The notes below the pieces were generated by a model. It was not told the DNA's origin. It searched no databases and saw only the letters and a program-made list of their open reading frames with translations. This document shows, one piece after another, positions 1 to 8,314 of a stretch of 12,718 nt of DNA. Origin of the DNA: Phycisphaerae bacterium (lineage in GTDB: Bacteria; Planctomycetota; Phycisphaerae; UBA1845); contig BQJS01000141.1 in the NCBI GenBank assembly GCA_021604825.1, positions 1 to 12,718 of the forward strand, given 5' to 3'. A program made the position numbers and the translations under genes. Positions within the stretch are counted from its first letter, which is position 1; each line of letters starts with the position of its first letter.

Positions 1-1176
1 CGGCTGATAGAGTGCCTCGAAGTCGAACTTGTTGAGATCCACGCGGAGGGCATATTGATCGTAGCGATAGAAACCGTATCGAAATGTCGTGCGGAATTTA
101 TCGTTGTGTCGGAGCGTCAAACGCGTGAACGCTTCTAGTTCGTCCCGGGCGAGCGAACCGGTCTCGGAATTGTATCGCACAAACGTATCCCAGAGGTGCT
201 TCTTGTCTGGACCGAACGCCAGTTCGTGCTCCAATCGAAACTCGTCGCGGATCACGTCGAAGTCAAACGCGCTGCCTTGGTACGTGCTTTGTTGGTCTTC
301 ATGTTCGTAGCGCAAGCGCAGTCGATGACCTTCGGCGATGTTCCAGGTCGTGTCGGTAAAGAAGCGTCGGGTGGTGAGATCTTCGTCGTCTTGGATGCGT
401 TGATTGCCGGTGCGTTCGACATCGCTGAAGGCAAACCCCACTTCCGTGGTCACCGGTCCGGTGAGCGCCAGAACGGACACTCCGGCTTCGGTGCGGCGTT
501 CGCGCAGACTTGAAAGAAATCGCCGCGCGATGCGGTCGTTGCTGCGCCGAAGGTAGGCGTTCGCCGAAATCGGTTTGGATTTGAGTATGTCCATCGAAAT
601 GTCGAACTCGGTTAGTATGCCCGAGTCGGTGTCGTTGTTCTCAATCCCGTTGAGTTCTTCGCGGAAACCGCCTTGCCGCAGTCCGATCGAGAAGTCGGCC
701 GACCAGTCGATCAGGTTGGGGTCGATGATGTCACCGCTCATGCTCAACCCGAGTCGCTCGGTGAAGCGCAGGTCGCGGTTGCGCTGTTTGGTCTTGCGCA
801 GGGCTCTTCCAAAGAGCGGTAATCCGCCGACGCTTGAGCGTAACCGCGATGACTCTACGGTGCGCCACTGCGTATCGGATTCAAATTCGAGATAAGCCGC
901 GTTGAAATTCAGATGAAACCAGCCGGGTTTGATACGCGACGGTTGCCCGTCTTCAGGTAACTCGTCGCCAGATAAATCATCGCCAGGTAAAGATAAATCA
1001 TCGCCAGATAAATCGTCTACTTCGACTTCGTTCAACTCGGCATCGGCGGGTGGATCGCCAGCGTCTTGGGCGTGCGCGTTTTCGGTTGACCAGAACGCGC
1101 CAGCCAGACAAATCATGCAAGTTATGCACGATCGTAAACGCATCCTTTCGTTCGGCGCCGCGCCAACCAATGCCAT
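1..1176 (-). CDS. Secreted beta-barrel outer-membrane protein, partial (C-terminus beyond left edge)
   Basis: The minus-strand frame is open for 392 codons from the ATG at 1176 to base 1, with no stop, so the gene continues outside the window. A second in-frame ATG at 1143 gives a cleaner signal peptide (MRLRSC..., hydrophobic core, cleavage likely after AHA before QD), and I think it is the real start. An acidic linker of GDDLS-type repeats follows. The remainder is rich in alternating polar/hydrophobic stretches with many aromatic and Arg/Glu residues, for example WFHLNFNAAYLEF, HRLRLRYEHED and KFRTTFRYGFYRY. This is the look of a large transmembrane beta-barrel. The stop of the upstream octahaem lipoprotein gene lies 15 bp before the first ATG, so the two are probably co-transcribed. 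The context suggests the porin of a porin-cytochrome conduit, analogous to MtrB/PioB. No CxxC is seen in the mature part, and membership of that family is not shown. Barrel confidence is good; the specific role is inferred. Confidence 0.8.
   Translation of the reverse strand, partial: MALVGAAPNERMRLRSCITCMICLAGAFWSTENAHAQDAGDPPADAELNEVEVDDLSGDDLSLPGDDLSGDELPEDGQPSRIKPGWFHLNFNAAYLEFESDTQWRTVESSRLRSSVGGLPLFGRALRKTKQRNRDLRFTERLGLSMSGDIIDPNLIDWSADFSIGLRQGGFREELNGIENNDTDSGILTEFDISMDILKSKPISANAYLRRSNDRIARRFLSSLRERRTEAGVSVLALTGPVTTEVGFAFSDVERTGNQRIQDDEDLTTRRFFTDTTWNIAEGHRLRLRYEHEDQQSTYQGSAFDFDVIRDEFRLEHELAFGPDKKHLWDTFVRYNSETGSLARDELEAFTRLTLRHNDKFRTTFRYGFYRYDQYALRVDLNKFDFEALYQP
955..1020 (-). repeat. 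Imperfect tandem repeat coding an acidic GDDLS linker
   Basis: Four consecutive units of 15, 21, 15 and 15 bp encode VDDLS, GDDLSLP, GDDLS and GDELP in the barrel gene. The core GGCGATGATTTATCT is identical in the two middle units. The repeat sits between the signal peptide and the first probable strand of the barrel, so it would form a flexible, strongly acidic periplasmic N-terminal segment. It could contact the lysine/histidine-rich haem proteins or bind cations, but neither is shown. Confidence 0.7.
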
Positions 1177-1191
1177 CACCACGCTACAAGT

Positions 1192-2433
1192 TCAAAAGTC
1201 ATGAATGCCTGGGGCTACGCCAGCCGCCGATTCATCCGTCAACATGAAGGCATTGCCCTGATCGTTGTGGCAGCGCAGGCACACGAAGTCCAGGGTTATT
1301 CCGCTCACCCTTCCATCTGCATCGAGCTCAACTTGGTCGCCCGCATCGGTCAAGAGCGTTTCAAATTGCCGTGACACAACATCAATCGAAAACACATGCG
1401 TGCGCACGTCGCCAATCTTACCACCGAATCCACCGGTGACGCTGTCGTCCGCCGAGAGCGAATTGCGCGAAGCCAACGGCATGTGGCAGCTTTCGCAATT
1501 CATTCGTTCGACATAGTCGCCTTGGACGAAAATCTTGCCCATATGGCGGGCCATGTTCGTTTCCGTGTGGCATACATCGCATCCGTTGCGAATCCCTCGA
1601 TCCCGCTCTTGAATCGCCGAGACATGTGGATCGTGGCACACCGTACAACCGAAGTTCGCATGCGGGCTCGCTCGCAACTCCGACGCCTGCTGATACGATG
1701 CAATGAAGCCATCGATGACCTCGATCGCATCTGCTCCGACTTCGCGGGTGTGGCACTCGGCACAAGCTGTCGCCGAACCATCCACCTCAAGGCCAACCGC
1801 CTGCGGGCTAGCCACATGGGCGCTACCCGGACCGTGGCAGGCTTCACATTGCACGCCAGCCTCCGCCCAAGTGCCTCCGACGCCTGGTCGATTTTCCTGC
1901 CGCCTGCCACCATTGTCCGCAAACGACTCTCCACCGGTGATGTGGCACCGAAAACAGTCGTATGCAAGTGGCGTACCACCGAAATCAACACTGGCCAAAC
2001 CAAATCCGGTCGAATTTGCCGCGTGGATACGACCGACGCTGGACGCCACCGGTTTCGACGTGGCGGCATCGGTGAGAATGAACCCATCGTTATCGACAAA
2101 ATTCGCGGCAGTCGAGTACCCGCCAATCACCCAGGCAATGTCTGCCCATTGCAGATTCGGTGGCGGATTGGGCGTGCCATCACCCAACTCCGTTTGAGGA
2201 AATACCGGTGCCGAACCGACGATGGCGGTGAGGGCTTGGGCGTGCCCGTGGCGTTCGTGTGATTCGCTCAGGCCGGGATGACATGAAAGGCAGGCGGCTG
2301 AGCCAATGTAGCCAGGGTCGTCGCCTCCACCCATCGGGTCTGGCGGAGTTTCGATCGGAACGCAGCCAACCATCACGGCACAAAATGCGCCGAGACTGCT
2401 CATTATTCGCGTTTGAAATTGAACGGATCGCAT
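1192..2433 (-). CDS. Octahaem c-type cytochrome lipoprotein (paralogue 2)
   Basis: The 413-residue protein has eight CxxCH haem motifs at Cys 48, 160, 196, 224, 263, 285, 313 and 385. The N-terminus carries a short basic region, a hydrophobic stretch and a lipobox-like MVGC with Cys24 as the predicted lipidated residue, followed by a Pro/Gly/Asp-rich linker. Recognisable family signatures are WVIGGYSTAANFVDNDGFI (101-119), GVQCEACHGPGS (193-204) and CESCHMP (313-319). It is clearly paralogous to the neighbouring 430-residue cytochrome, with nearly the same motif order and spacing. It probably acts as an electron carrier tethered to a membrane, and the adjacent barrel gene makes the outer membrane plausible. 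No catalytic CxxCK haem site is present, so a nitrite reductase role is unlikely. Start: the ATG at 2433 lacks a clear Shine-Dalgarno; the alternative ATG at 2403 would leave a shorter but still workable signal. Confidence 0.93.
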   Translation of the reverse strand: MRSVQFQTRIMSSLGAFCAVMVGCVPIETPPDPMGGGDDPGYIGSAACLSCHPGLSESHERHGHAQALTAIVGSAPVFPQTELGDGTPNPPPNLQWADIAWVIGGYSTAANFVDNDGFILTDAATSKPVASSVGRIHAANSTGFGLASVDFGGTPLAYDCFRCHITGGESFADNGGRRQENRPGVGGTWAEAGVQCEACHGPGSAHVASPQAVGLEVDGSATACAECHTREVGADAIEVIDGFIASYQQASELRASPHANFGCTVCHDPHVSAIQERDRGIRNGCDVCHTETNMARHMGKIFVQGDYVERMNCESCHMPLASRNSLSADDSVTGGFGGKIGDVRTHVFSIDVVSRQFETLLTDAGDQVELDADGRVSGITLDFVCLRCHNDQGNAFMLTDESAAGVAPGIHDF

Positions 2434-2610
2434 GGGTCTGCCACTGCTATGTTGTCAGGTCAGTTGACTTGTAAAAAAACGTGAGCCGTCGACAGCCCCG
2501 TTTGCGACCGCCTCGTTTGCGATCATTCGACCCATGCCTAGTGTACGCCTAATTGCCCCAAGGTAAACAAGCTAATCGCACGTTGTTTCACGATTCGAAT
2601 GCGTTGTCGG
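2434..2610. other. Intergenic spacer with short direct repeat and T-tract
   Basis: This 177-bp spacer between the two octahaem genes holds two direct copies of CGTTTGCGA (2500-2508 and 2514-2522) and, on the minus strand, a run of seven T (2472-2479 region). I looked for a rho-independent terminator but found no stem that pairs well before the T-run. A weak sigma-70-like pair reading minus, TTTACC - 16 bp - TACACT, lies in the part nearer 2550 and could make the last two genes a separate transcript. This is only suggestive. Confidence 0.25.
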
Positions 2611-3903
2611 TCATTGCCCCACAGTATGGATTTCTGCTGCAATTGAGGACGCCGATTGCATGGTTAGTTCAAAGGCATTTCCGACGCCGTTGTGGCATCG
2701 CAAGCACACGAAATCCAGCGTGACCGCCGCCCGTCCGTTGGCATCCTTGACCACCTCAGTCATGTCTTCGTTGAACATGCCGGTGAAGTCGGACGCGCTC
2801 GTATCAATTCTGAAGATATGGCTTCGTGTGTCGCCCATGCGGCCCGACGGACCGACGGTTTCTTCGGTGGCGTTGCTGCCGCTGCGAGTGGCAAAAGGCA
2901 TGTGGCATGACTCGCAAGATATTTGCTCGGTGTAATCCCCACGCACAAACGTCTTGCCGCTGTGAAGCGCCATGCTTTGGTTTGGGTGGCAGTCCACGCA
3001 CGACTGGCGGATCGCATTCTCGCGATCGTAGATAACGGATACATGCGGGTCATGGCACGTGATACAGGAGAAGGCCGCGTGCACTCCGCTGGCAAGCAGT
3101 TCGGGATACTGTTCGTGATGTTTGATGTATCCACCGCTCGCAAGGATGACGCTGCCGTCCGAATCGAAAGGACGATTGTGACACTCGCCACAGAAACGAG
3201 CGCTGGTGTCGACAAATGCGTCGCGCGCTTCAGTATTCGGAACGTGATTCGATCCCGGTCCGTGACACGCTTCACATTGAATGCCAGGTTCTTGCCAGGT
3301 GCCCGCGAAACCGGGGCGATTTTCCTGGAACATGGGGTCGTCTTCATCAGGCGGCATGGGCCCGGTGGTGTGGCACACGAAGCATGTGTAGTCATAGGGT
3401 TTGGGGGTAGTGCGATCAGCTTCATAGTTTACAAAGCCCGCTTCTGTTCCGTTCGGAGGGAAATCCAGATTCCACTGCGTCGCGAGACCGTTCGTCCCGG
3501 TGATGTAGATAAAACCATCGAGATCGATGAAACGGGCTTTTTTGGTGTAACCACCAATCACATACGACACCTGTGACCAATCGATACCATCGGGCGGGTC
3601 CGGTACACCAGCGCGGTCGCCCTCTTCGGGAAACTCCGGAGGGCCACCTTCGATGCGATTCAGCTTGAACGCGTGACCATGGATTGCCTGTTGAGCGTCT
3701 TTGTCAGGATGACACGCGCGGCACGCATCGCTTCCCAAATACGCTGCGTTCTTATTGCTGCGGTCGGTCGTATTGTTGTAGACCTGAGCCATGTCGTCCC
3801 CATCGGGCGGCATGACCGTTGGCGCGTCACACGCTGGCAACATAACAACAACCATCGTAGCGCAAACCAGCGCGCACAACGACCAGCGATTCTCACGCAA
3901 CAT
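2611..3903 (-). CDS. Octahaem c-type cytochrome lipoprotein (paralogue 1)
   Basis: The 430-residue protein has eight CxxCH motifs at Cys 61, 174, 210, 238, 280, 302, 330 and 400. The signal peptide ends in the lipobox LPAC with lipidated Cys25, followed by a Pro/Asp-rich linker. The start is the ATG at 3903, with GGAGG seven bases upstream; a TTG immediately before it is not needed. Family signatures are YVIGGYTKKARFIDLDGFI (114-132), GIQCEACHGPGSNH (207-220) and CESCHMPF. The region between haems 1 and 2 is about 110 residues with few histidines, and looks like a separate fold carrying the IGGY/RFID motif. The same motif is known to me from multihaem cytochromes of anaerobic bacteria of undefined function. 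Inferred role: electron transfer at a membrane surface with the 9-haem and other 8-haem lipoproteins. The upstream 9-haem gene ends 59 bp away, so a shared transcript is likely. Confidence 0.94.
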   Translation of the reverse strand: MLRENRWSLCALVCATMVVVMLPACDAPTVMPPDGDDMAQVYNNTTDRSNKNAAYLGSDACRACHPDKDAQQAIHGHAFKLNRIEGGPPEFPEEGDRAGVPDPPDGIDWSQVSYVIGGYTKKARFIDLDGFIYITGTNGLATQWNLDFPPNGTEAGFVNYEADRTTPKPYDYTCFVCHTTGPMPPDEDDPMFQENRPGFAGTWQEPGIQCEACHGPGSNHVPNTEARDAFVDTSARFCGECHNRPFDSDGSVILASGGYIKHHEQYPELLASGVHAAFSCITCHDPHVSVIYDRENAIRQSCVDCHPNQSMALHSGKTFVRGDYTEQISCESCHMPFATRSGSNATEETVGPSGRMGDTRSHIFRIDTSASDFTGMFNEDMTEVVKDANGRAAVTLDFVCLRCHNGVGNAFELTMQSASSIAAEIHTVGQ

Positions 3904-3962
3904 CAATCCGCCTCCAACTCGGGAACTTTTGAGCCTGTTTCTTGCATACCGCTACAAACACG

Positions 3963-5225
3963 CTATGGCTGCAAGTCGTCTATGATCTTCTCCGCAACTT
4001 CCAATGCTGCATTGGCGTTGGTTGGGTTGTGGACACCTCGGCTGCCATCTGCATCGACGTATTGGTAGTTGAACTTTGCGACAGCCAATAGTGACTTCTG
4101 ATCGTCGCTCAAGCCGTTCGTACCAATGAACGTCGCGCTCTGCGCATCAAAGAAGGGGGCCAACAAGGCGAGTCGCGTTTCGATGGCTGGCTGAACAGTA
4201 TCGATCCGCTGTTGAGCACCAGCCGCGTCGTGACACGGGGTGCATCCGGCGTACTTCTCTGAGGGCTGGAATTCCGTGATCGAATCGTCAAACGGATTGA
4301 ACGTGTGCCCCGTGGCGTTCGGGCTGCCCTCATTGGGTTCTTCCACTTCAATCTTGACGACGTGACAGCGGGCACAAGCATCACCATCGATCAGACCGGA
4401 GTGCGGGCCAGCTTGTACGAGCGGATCGCCGTTGTCGCCCCGAGCACCCTCACCTTTCAACATTTCGAGTTGCGGGTGGTGGGGGGTGTCGCCGGGTAGG
4501 GCGTCTTCACCTTGCGTATGGCATTCGCCGCAAAGCGTACCGACTGGCATGCGCAATTGAGCAACTTGTTCCGTTCCACCGTGCGGCGAATGGCACGTTG
4601 AACACTCGAGTGCAAACTCAGCTGTATCCAATGTGGGCGGTTCGGTACCCTCTTCGATGGCGTAACGGTAATCCTGCGAGTGGCACGACAGGCAGAAGTC
4701 ACTTCCATGCCCGCTTTCCCTCAAACCGACGAGTGCGTTGGCGTGAGCCGACTGTTGCCACTCGTCAAACGTCGGATGGTGCGCGTCCGTATGGCACACG
4801 CCGCATTGGTCCGAACTGTGATTGATGGCTGGACGCAGCGCTTCGTCGGACGGATTGCGGGCGTGTTCGCCACCGGGTCCGTGACAGTTTTCGCATTGCA
4901 CACCCGCAAGGTTTTCCGTCGTCGCCATATCAACAAAGCCGTCCGTTTCGCCGAACCCAACGACGTGGCACGGTAGGCACACGGCGTTTTCGCCCTGACC
5001 GATGGCGACAAGGGTCTCAAGCGCATCGGCGTGTCCGGTTTCAGTCCAAGTCTCATGCGACCCGGGGTGACACTGCTGACACGTACTGGCACCAACAAAT
5101 GCCTTCATTTCGCTGTCGCCGTCACCATCTCCGTCGCCCGGGGGCACTTCCACGCAGGCCGGACCGATCAGTGCGATGACGACCGTTAGGGTTCCCCAGC
5201 TCAGAATTGATTTGAAATGGACCAT
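3963..5225 (-). CDS. Nonahaem c-type cytochrome lipoprotein (cytochrome c554-like)
   Basis: The 420-residue protein has nine CxxCH motifs at Cys 49, 83, 111, 141, 178, 208, 232, 284 and 328. The start is the ATG at 5225, with GGAGG seven bases upstream and a signal peptide immediately after it. The frame stays open to 5453, but that extension carries no signal and is not expected to be translated. The lipobox region GPAC gives lipidated Cys24, followed by the linker GDGDGDGD. Haem 1 has the c554-type layout CQQCHPGSHETW...HADAL, and haem 3 has GVQCENCHGPGGEH. The haem-free C-terminus contains FNYQYVDADGSRGVHNP (385-401), a signature shared with C-terminal helices of several multihaem cytochromes. 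It probably serves as an electron carrier between the periplasmic cytochromes and the outer-membrane end of the pathway. No CxxCK site or other catalytic signature is seen, so an enzymatic role is not supported but cannot be excluded. Confidence 0.93.
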   Translation of the reverse strand: MVHFKSILSWGTLTVVIALIGPACVEVPPGDGDGDGDSEMKAFVGASTCQQCHPGSHETWTETGHADALETLVAIGQGENAVCLPCHVVGFGETDGFVDMATTENLAGVQCENCHGPGGEHARNPSDEALRPAINHSSDQCGVCHTDAHHPTFDEWQQSAHANALVGLRESGHGSDFCLSCHSQDYRYAIEEGTEPPTLDTAEFALECSTCHSPHGGTEQVAQLRMPVGTLCGECHTQGEDALPGDTPHHPQLEMLKGEGARGDNGDPLVQAGPHSGLIDGDACARCHVVKIEVEEPNEGSPNATGHTFNPFDDSITEFQPSEKYAGCTPCHDAAGAQQRIDTVQPAIETRLALLAPFFDAQSATFIGTNGLSDDQKSLLAVAKFNYQYVDADGSRGVHNPTNANAALEVAEKIIDDLQP

Positions 5226-5739
5226 TGGGCGACCTCCAGAGTGGGGTGAATTCAGGCAATTGAAAACGAAACGATCAAGCAGCGAACAAATGAAATCATG
5301 CGCCAGTGATTCAAGACCCTGGACACAAACGTCGAGATCCCAACTTAATCGATGGTGACGACAACATCGCCCCAAAAAGCAGGCAGCCTCGACTCGATTG
5401 CGCACAGGACGTGAATGTATTGTCGACCACATGCCCACGCAAGCACAAAGCATAACGTGAATGCAATAATCGGGTTATGAATTCGTTTGCTGTTTCGATG
5501 CTGCCAACGCCAATTGGGTGAATTCGCGCACCAAGTGTGCAAAGTAACACGCGCGCCTTGAGAGCACGAATGGATGGCCAAGCACTGGACCGCCCAAAAT
5601 CAAGACGCCGTGCGAGCGAATCTTGGATGGCTCCAACTTTCTGGTGTCGCCCAGAAGGTTGCGCACATGCGAGTCACCGCGGCGATTCCCACGCTGTTCA
5701 AGTCTGATCTTGGGCCGCATGAACTGCTGTTTCTCGGCG
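5226..5739. other. 514-bp intergenic gap between inner-membrane and lipoprotein modules
   Basis: I see no convincing gene here. Small frames exist on the minus strand (for example 5475-5720, 81 codons) but they lack a Shine-Dalgarno, a signal peptide or any recognisable motif. A CGGCG/CGCCG stem spans the stop of the 23-haem gene without a T-run. The 10-mer GAATTCACCC occurs twice on the minus strand, once just upstream of the nonahaem start and once about 270 bp further up. No strong sigma-70 or sigma-54 promoter was found. The length suggests that the three lipoprotein genes have their own promoter, which I cannot place. Confidence 0.4.
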
Positions 5740-8277
5740 TCAGAGACCGCGCCGCTTCACATCGTGGAAGAACAGGAATTTCGCGCGGGCTTGCTCACCG
5801 TGGCAACCGGTGCAGATATTCGGTGCGCTGAAGTTGCGCAATTGCGTCCGGATGGCGCGACGCTCCGCTGAGGACATTTCCTTTTTTTCGGCGACCATCT
5901 GCAGCAGATCCAATCGACCGTGCGACACGTGGCAGGTTCGACAGACGATGTGGCCATGAGGATCTACCTTCCCGTCGTCATTGAAGAGTGGTAGGAACCC
6001 CGGTGAATCGGGCGATTGCTGCTGGAACGCGCTGACATGCGGATGGGTTGCGACATCGCGAATGGGCGCAGGTTCATTCGTGTTGTGGCAGGCCAGACAT
6101 GGCAGTCTTGATTCGTGACCCTTGGAGGCCGCGGCTTTGTCCTTCAGGAGGAACCGGGGCGAGAGCATCAACCCCCAGTTTCCGTCGGGCTTGGCGTGCA
6201 TCGCGTGACACGGTTTGCACGAGTCGACATCGTAACCGAATCGCGAGAGGCTTTCTGCCGAATGCCCGGTTTGCTTGATGTACTGCTTGGGCTCATGGCA
6301 GTGCAGGCACAGCGTTTCAGTTGCTTCCCCCGGAGCGACGCGAGCAAGGTGCGACGGTTCAGCACCGCCATGTGGATCGTGGCACGTTCGACAACCCATG
6401 CGCATGTTGCCGGCATCGTCCTTGGGGACGAGCGCCAACTCGACCTTGTGTTGATCGGGCGAAATTTCGTGCGGATGGATCGCCGTGATGTCTGAGTTGC
6501 TGCCCCAGTTGGCGTCTTGATGACACACCAGACAAACGTCGTCGTGATTGCCAACGGGCGTTGCACCGTGGACTCGGAACAGATCGCCGCGCTCTCCGCC
6601 ATGTGGGACATGGCAGGGCGAGCACGATCCTCCGATTTCGGCTCCCGTAGGATTGGGCCAACGGTCCGGATGGACAGTGGGGTCGTGCGGTCCGCCAACG
6701 AGTTTGGCTTGTTCGGCGTGGCAGTCGGCGCAAAGCTGAGATTCGGGCTTGGCCAAATAGTGCGGGTCGTCGCGCCGGTGGGGATTGTGGCAGTCGGTGC
6801 ATGTCGCCCCAGGATGCTGGACGCCATCGACTTGGCGTTCGGAGGCACACTCATCCGCCTGATGGCATGACGCACATTGACCGCTGCGGTCACCGGGAAC
6901 GGGCGTCGCTTCGCGGGCGTATCCATGCGCAAGATGGCACGCGCTACACGCACCAAATTCCGCCGGTGTCATCCCCGCAAGGTTTTGCTCGTCGGGATGA
7001 TTGGTTCGCAAATCGTGCGAAGTGCCGAACATCGCCCCGTGCCCAGGGTGACACGCCTCACACGTCTCACCGTACTTCGGTGCGAATGCAAGTAGCGCCA
7101 GCTTTGAGTTACTGTGATGCACCTTGTGGCAGGTCACGCAAAGCAATTCGCCGTTGGGGCCGACGGACGTATTCCATTGATCCGCAACTTCTCGCTGCAG
7201 CGGTGAGAGCTGGGGTGACAGTCCGTGATGCGGATGTTGTCCTTCAACTTCTTCGGCACCACGTTGGTCTGCGTGGCAGGTGAGGCACAATCGATCTGAA
7301 TCGTTTTCGAACACCAACAGTTGTTGATTCTTGGCGTCATGAATCGAGTGACACACCGTGCAATTCAATTCCGATGTTTCCGAGCCAGTCCAACCACCTG
7401 CATCGATGATGGCCTGGGGCACCCCGTCTTGCATGGCCGTGACCGGATGCATTCCGCCGGCAGTGCCGTCGCCGTATCTTTCATGGCAATTGACGCAAAG
7501 GGTCGCGACCGGAGCTTTCAGGAACTCGCCATGCGACATGTCGTGCGGATTGTGGCATTCGAGGCAACGCGACTCGGGATGTTCCATCGTTGGACGGGCG
7601 TGACTCGAAGCGCAGTGATCTACCTCGTGGCACGTTGTGCAGCGTCCATCGGGGTCGTGGTCACACGGTTCAAATTCGCGGGCGTAACGGTGGGCCAGAT
7701 GGCAAGCACTGCAAGGGCCGCCTACTTCTGCAGTCTGTCCCAATCGGTTGGTTTCCTGCGCTGCGGTGAGTCGAAGGTCATGGGGGGTGCCGCGTGCATA
7801 ATGCCCGGGATGACAGCGTTCGCAGAACTTCCCGTCGGCCAGCGTGTCCGCGAGCATGAACGGCGTGGACTCTGCTTGCAACGTGTGGCAGGTGACACAG
7901 ATGAGCGTGCCGTCCTTGCCAGCGATTGTGCCCAGTTCTTCAACGGCTTTCAGTTGGTCTTCGTTTAAATGGACGTTTTGCGGGTGACCGTGCTTGACGT
8001 CGAGGCCGGCCATCGCCGGACCGATCGGACGGTGACAGGCGAGGCAATACGGGCTGCTGTCAGGACTCTCCCAACTCACCGCCTCCATGGTCGACGGTAC
8101 CGGAGGTGTTTCGCGGTTGGCCGCAGCGCGGAAGAACACCACGGACGCGTATCCGACGAGTCCCAGGACAACCACGACAAGCAAGTAGTGCAGTCCGCCA
8201 GCCCATTTGGGTCGACCGGGCACACCGGCTCCCCGCCGACGCCATGGACGCGTCGCAGTCGGTTCGCTCGTCTTCAT
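5740..8277 (-). CDS. 23-haem c-type cytochrome, membrane-anchored, HmcA-like in context
   Basis: The 845-residue protein has 23 CxxCH motifs between Cys78 and Cys822. Residues 29-50 form one hydrophobic helix after a basic N-terminus, a signal anchor that would place the haem domain in the periplasm. The start is the ATG at 8277, with GGAG eight bases upstream. The frame is open to 8424, but that would overlap the preceding gene by over 100 bp. Haems 2-9 (residues 127-379) and 10-17 (380-628) form two tandem units of about 250 residues with matching motif spacing; haems 18-23 make a partial third part. Each unit is preceded by an HPH...-type linker and begins C(V/R)TCH. The protein lies 37 bp after the NrfD-type gene and ends the inner-membrane set, the position a large periplasmic cytochrome such as HmcA takes functionally. 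It probably receives electrons from, or returns them to, the NrfD-linked hexahaem domain. Sequence homology to HmcA itself was not tested. Confidence 0.95.
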   Translation of the reverse strand: MKTSEPTATRPWRRRGAGVPGRPKWAGGLHYLLVVVVLGLVGYASVVFFRAAANRETPPVPSTMEAVSWESPDSSPYCLACHRPIGPAMAGLDVKHGHPQNVHLNEDQLKAVEELGTIAGKDGTLICVTCHTLQAESTPFMLADTLADGKFCERCHPGHYARGTPHDLRLTAAQETNRLGQTAEVGGPCSACHLAHRYAREFEPCDHDPDGRCTTCHEVDHCASSHARPTMEHPESRCLECHNPHDMSHGEFLKAPVATLCVNCHERYGDGTAGGMHPVTAMQDGVPQAIIDAGGWTGSETSELNCTVCHSIHDAKNQQLLVFENDSDRLCLTCHADQRGAEEVEGQHPHHGLSPQLSPLQREVADQWNTSVGPNGELLCVTCHKVHHSNSKLALLAFAPKYGETCEACHPGHGAMFGTSHDLRTNHPDEQNLAGMTPAEFGACSACHLAHGYAREATPVPGDRSGQCASCHQADECASERQVDGVQHPGATCTDCHNPHRRDDPHYLAKPESQLCADCHAEQAKLVGGPHDPTVHPDRWPNPTGAEIGGSCSPCHVPHGGERGDLFRVHGATPVGNHDDVCLVCHQDANWGSNSDITAIHPHEISPDQHKVELALVPKDDAGNMRMGCRTCHDPHGGAEPSHLARVAPGEATETLCLHCHEPKQYIKQTGHSAESLSRFGYDVDSCKPCHAMHAKPDGNWGLMLSPRFLLKDKAAASKGHESRLPCLACHNTNEPAPIRDVATHPHVSAFQQQSPDSPGFLPLFNDDGKVDPHGHIVCRTCHVSHGRLDLLQMVAEKKEMSSAERRAIRTQLRNFSAPNICTGCHGEQARAKFLFFHDVKRRGL

Positions 8278-8314
8278 CGGGTCAACTCCATTTTTCCTAC
8301 GCCTGCACTCCGGG

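Noticed and set aside
955..1020. CRISPR-like repeat array
   Set aside because: The repeats are contiguous, in frame and code for a GDDLS linker, with no unique spacers.
1396..2262. Long plus-strand open frame (288 codons) opposite the octahaem gene
   Set aside because: It is the antisense shadow of a gene with eight CxxCH motifs; it has no signal, domain or ribosome binding site of its own. The same holds for 2923-3576 and 7321-7968.
5226..5453. N-terminal extension of the nonahaem cytochrome to 5453
   Set aside because: The ATG at 5225 has GGAGG at seven bases and is followed at once by a lipoprotein signal peptide; the extension would bury that signal.
5475..5720. 81-codon minus-strand frame just after the 23-haem gene
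   Set aside because: No ribosome binding site, motif or signal peptide, and codon use is not distinctive; chance is the simpler explanation.
1192..8277. Ammonia-forming nitrite reductase, hydroxylamine oxidoreductase or tetrathionate reductase activity for the multihaem proteins
   Set aside because: No CxxCK or other non-standard catalytic haem motif was found; all motifs are plain CxxCH.
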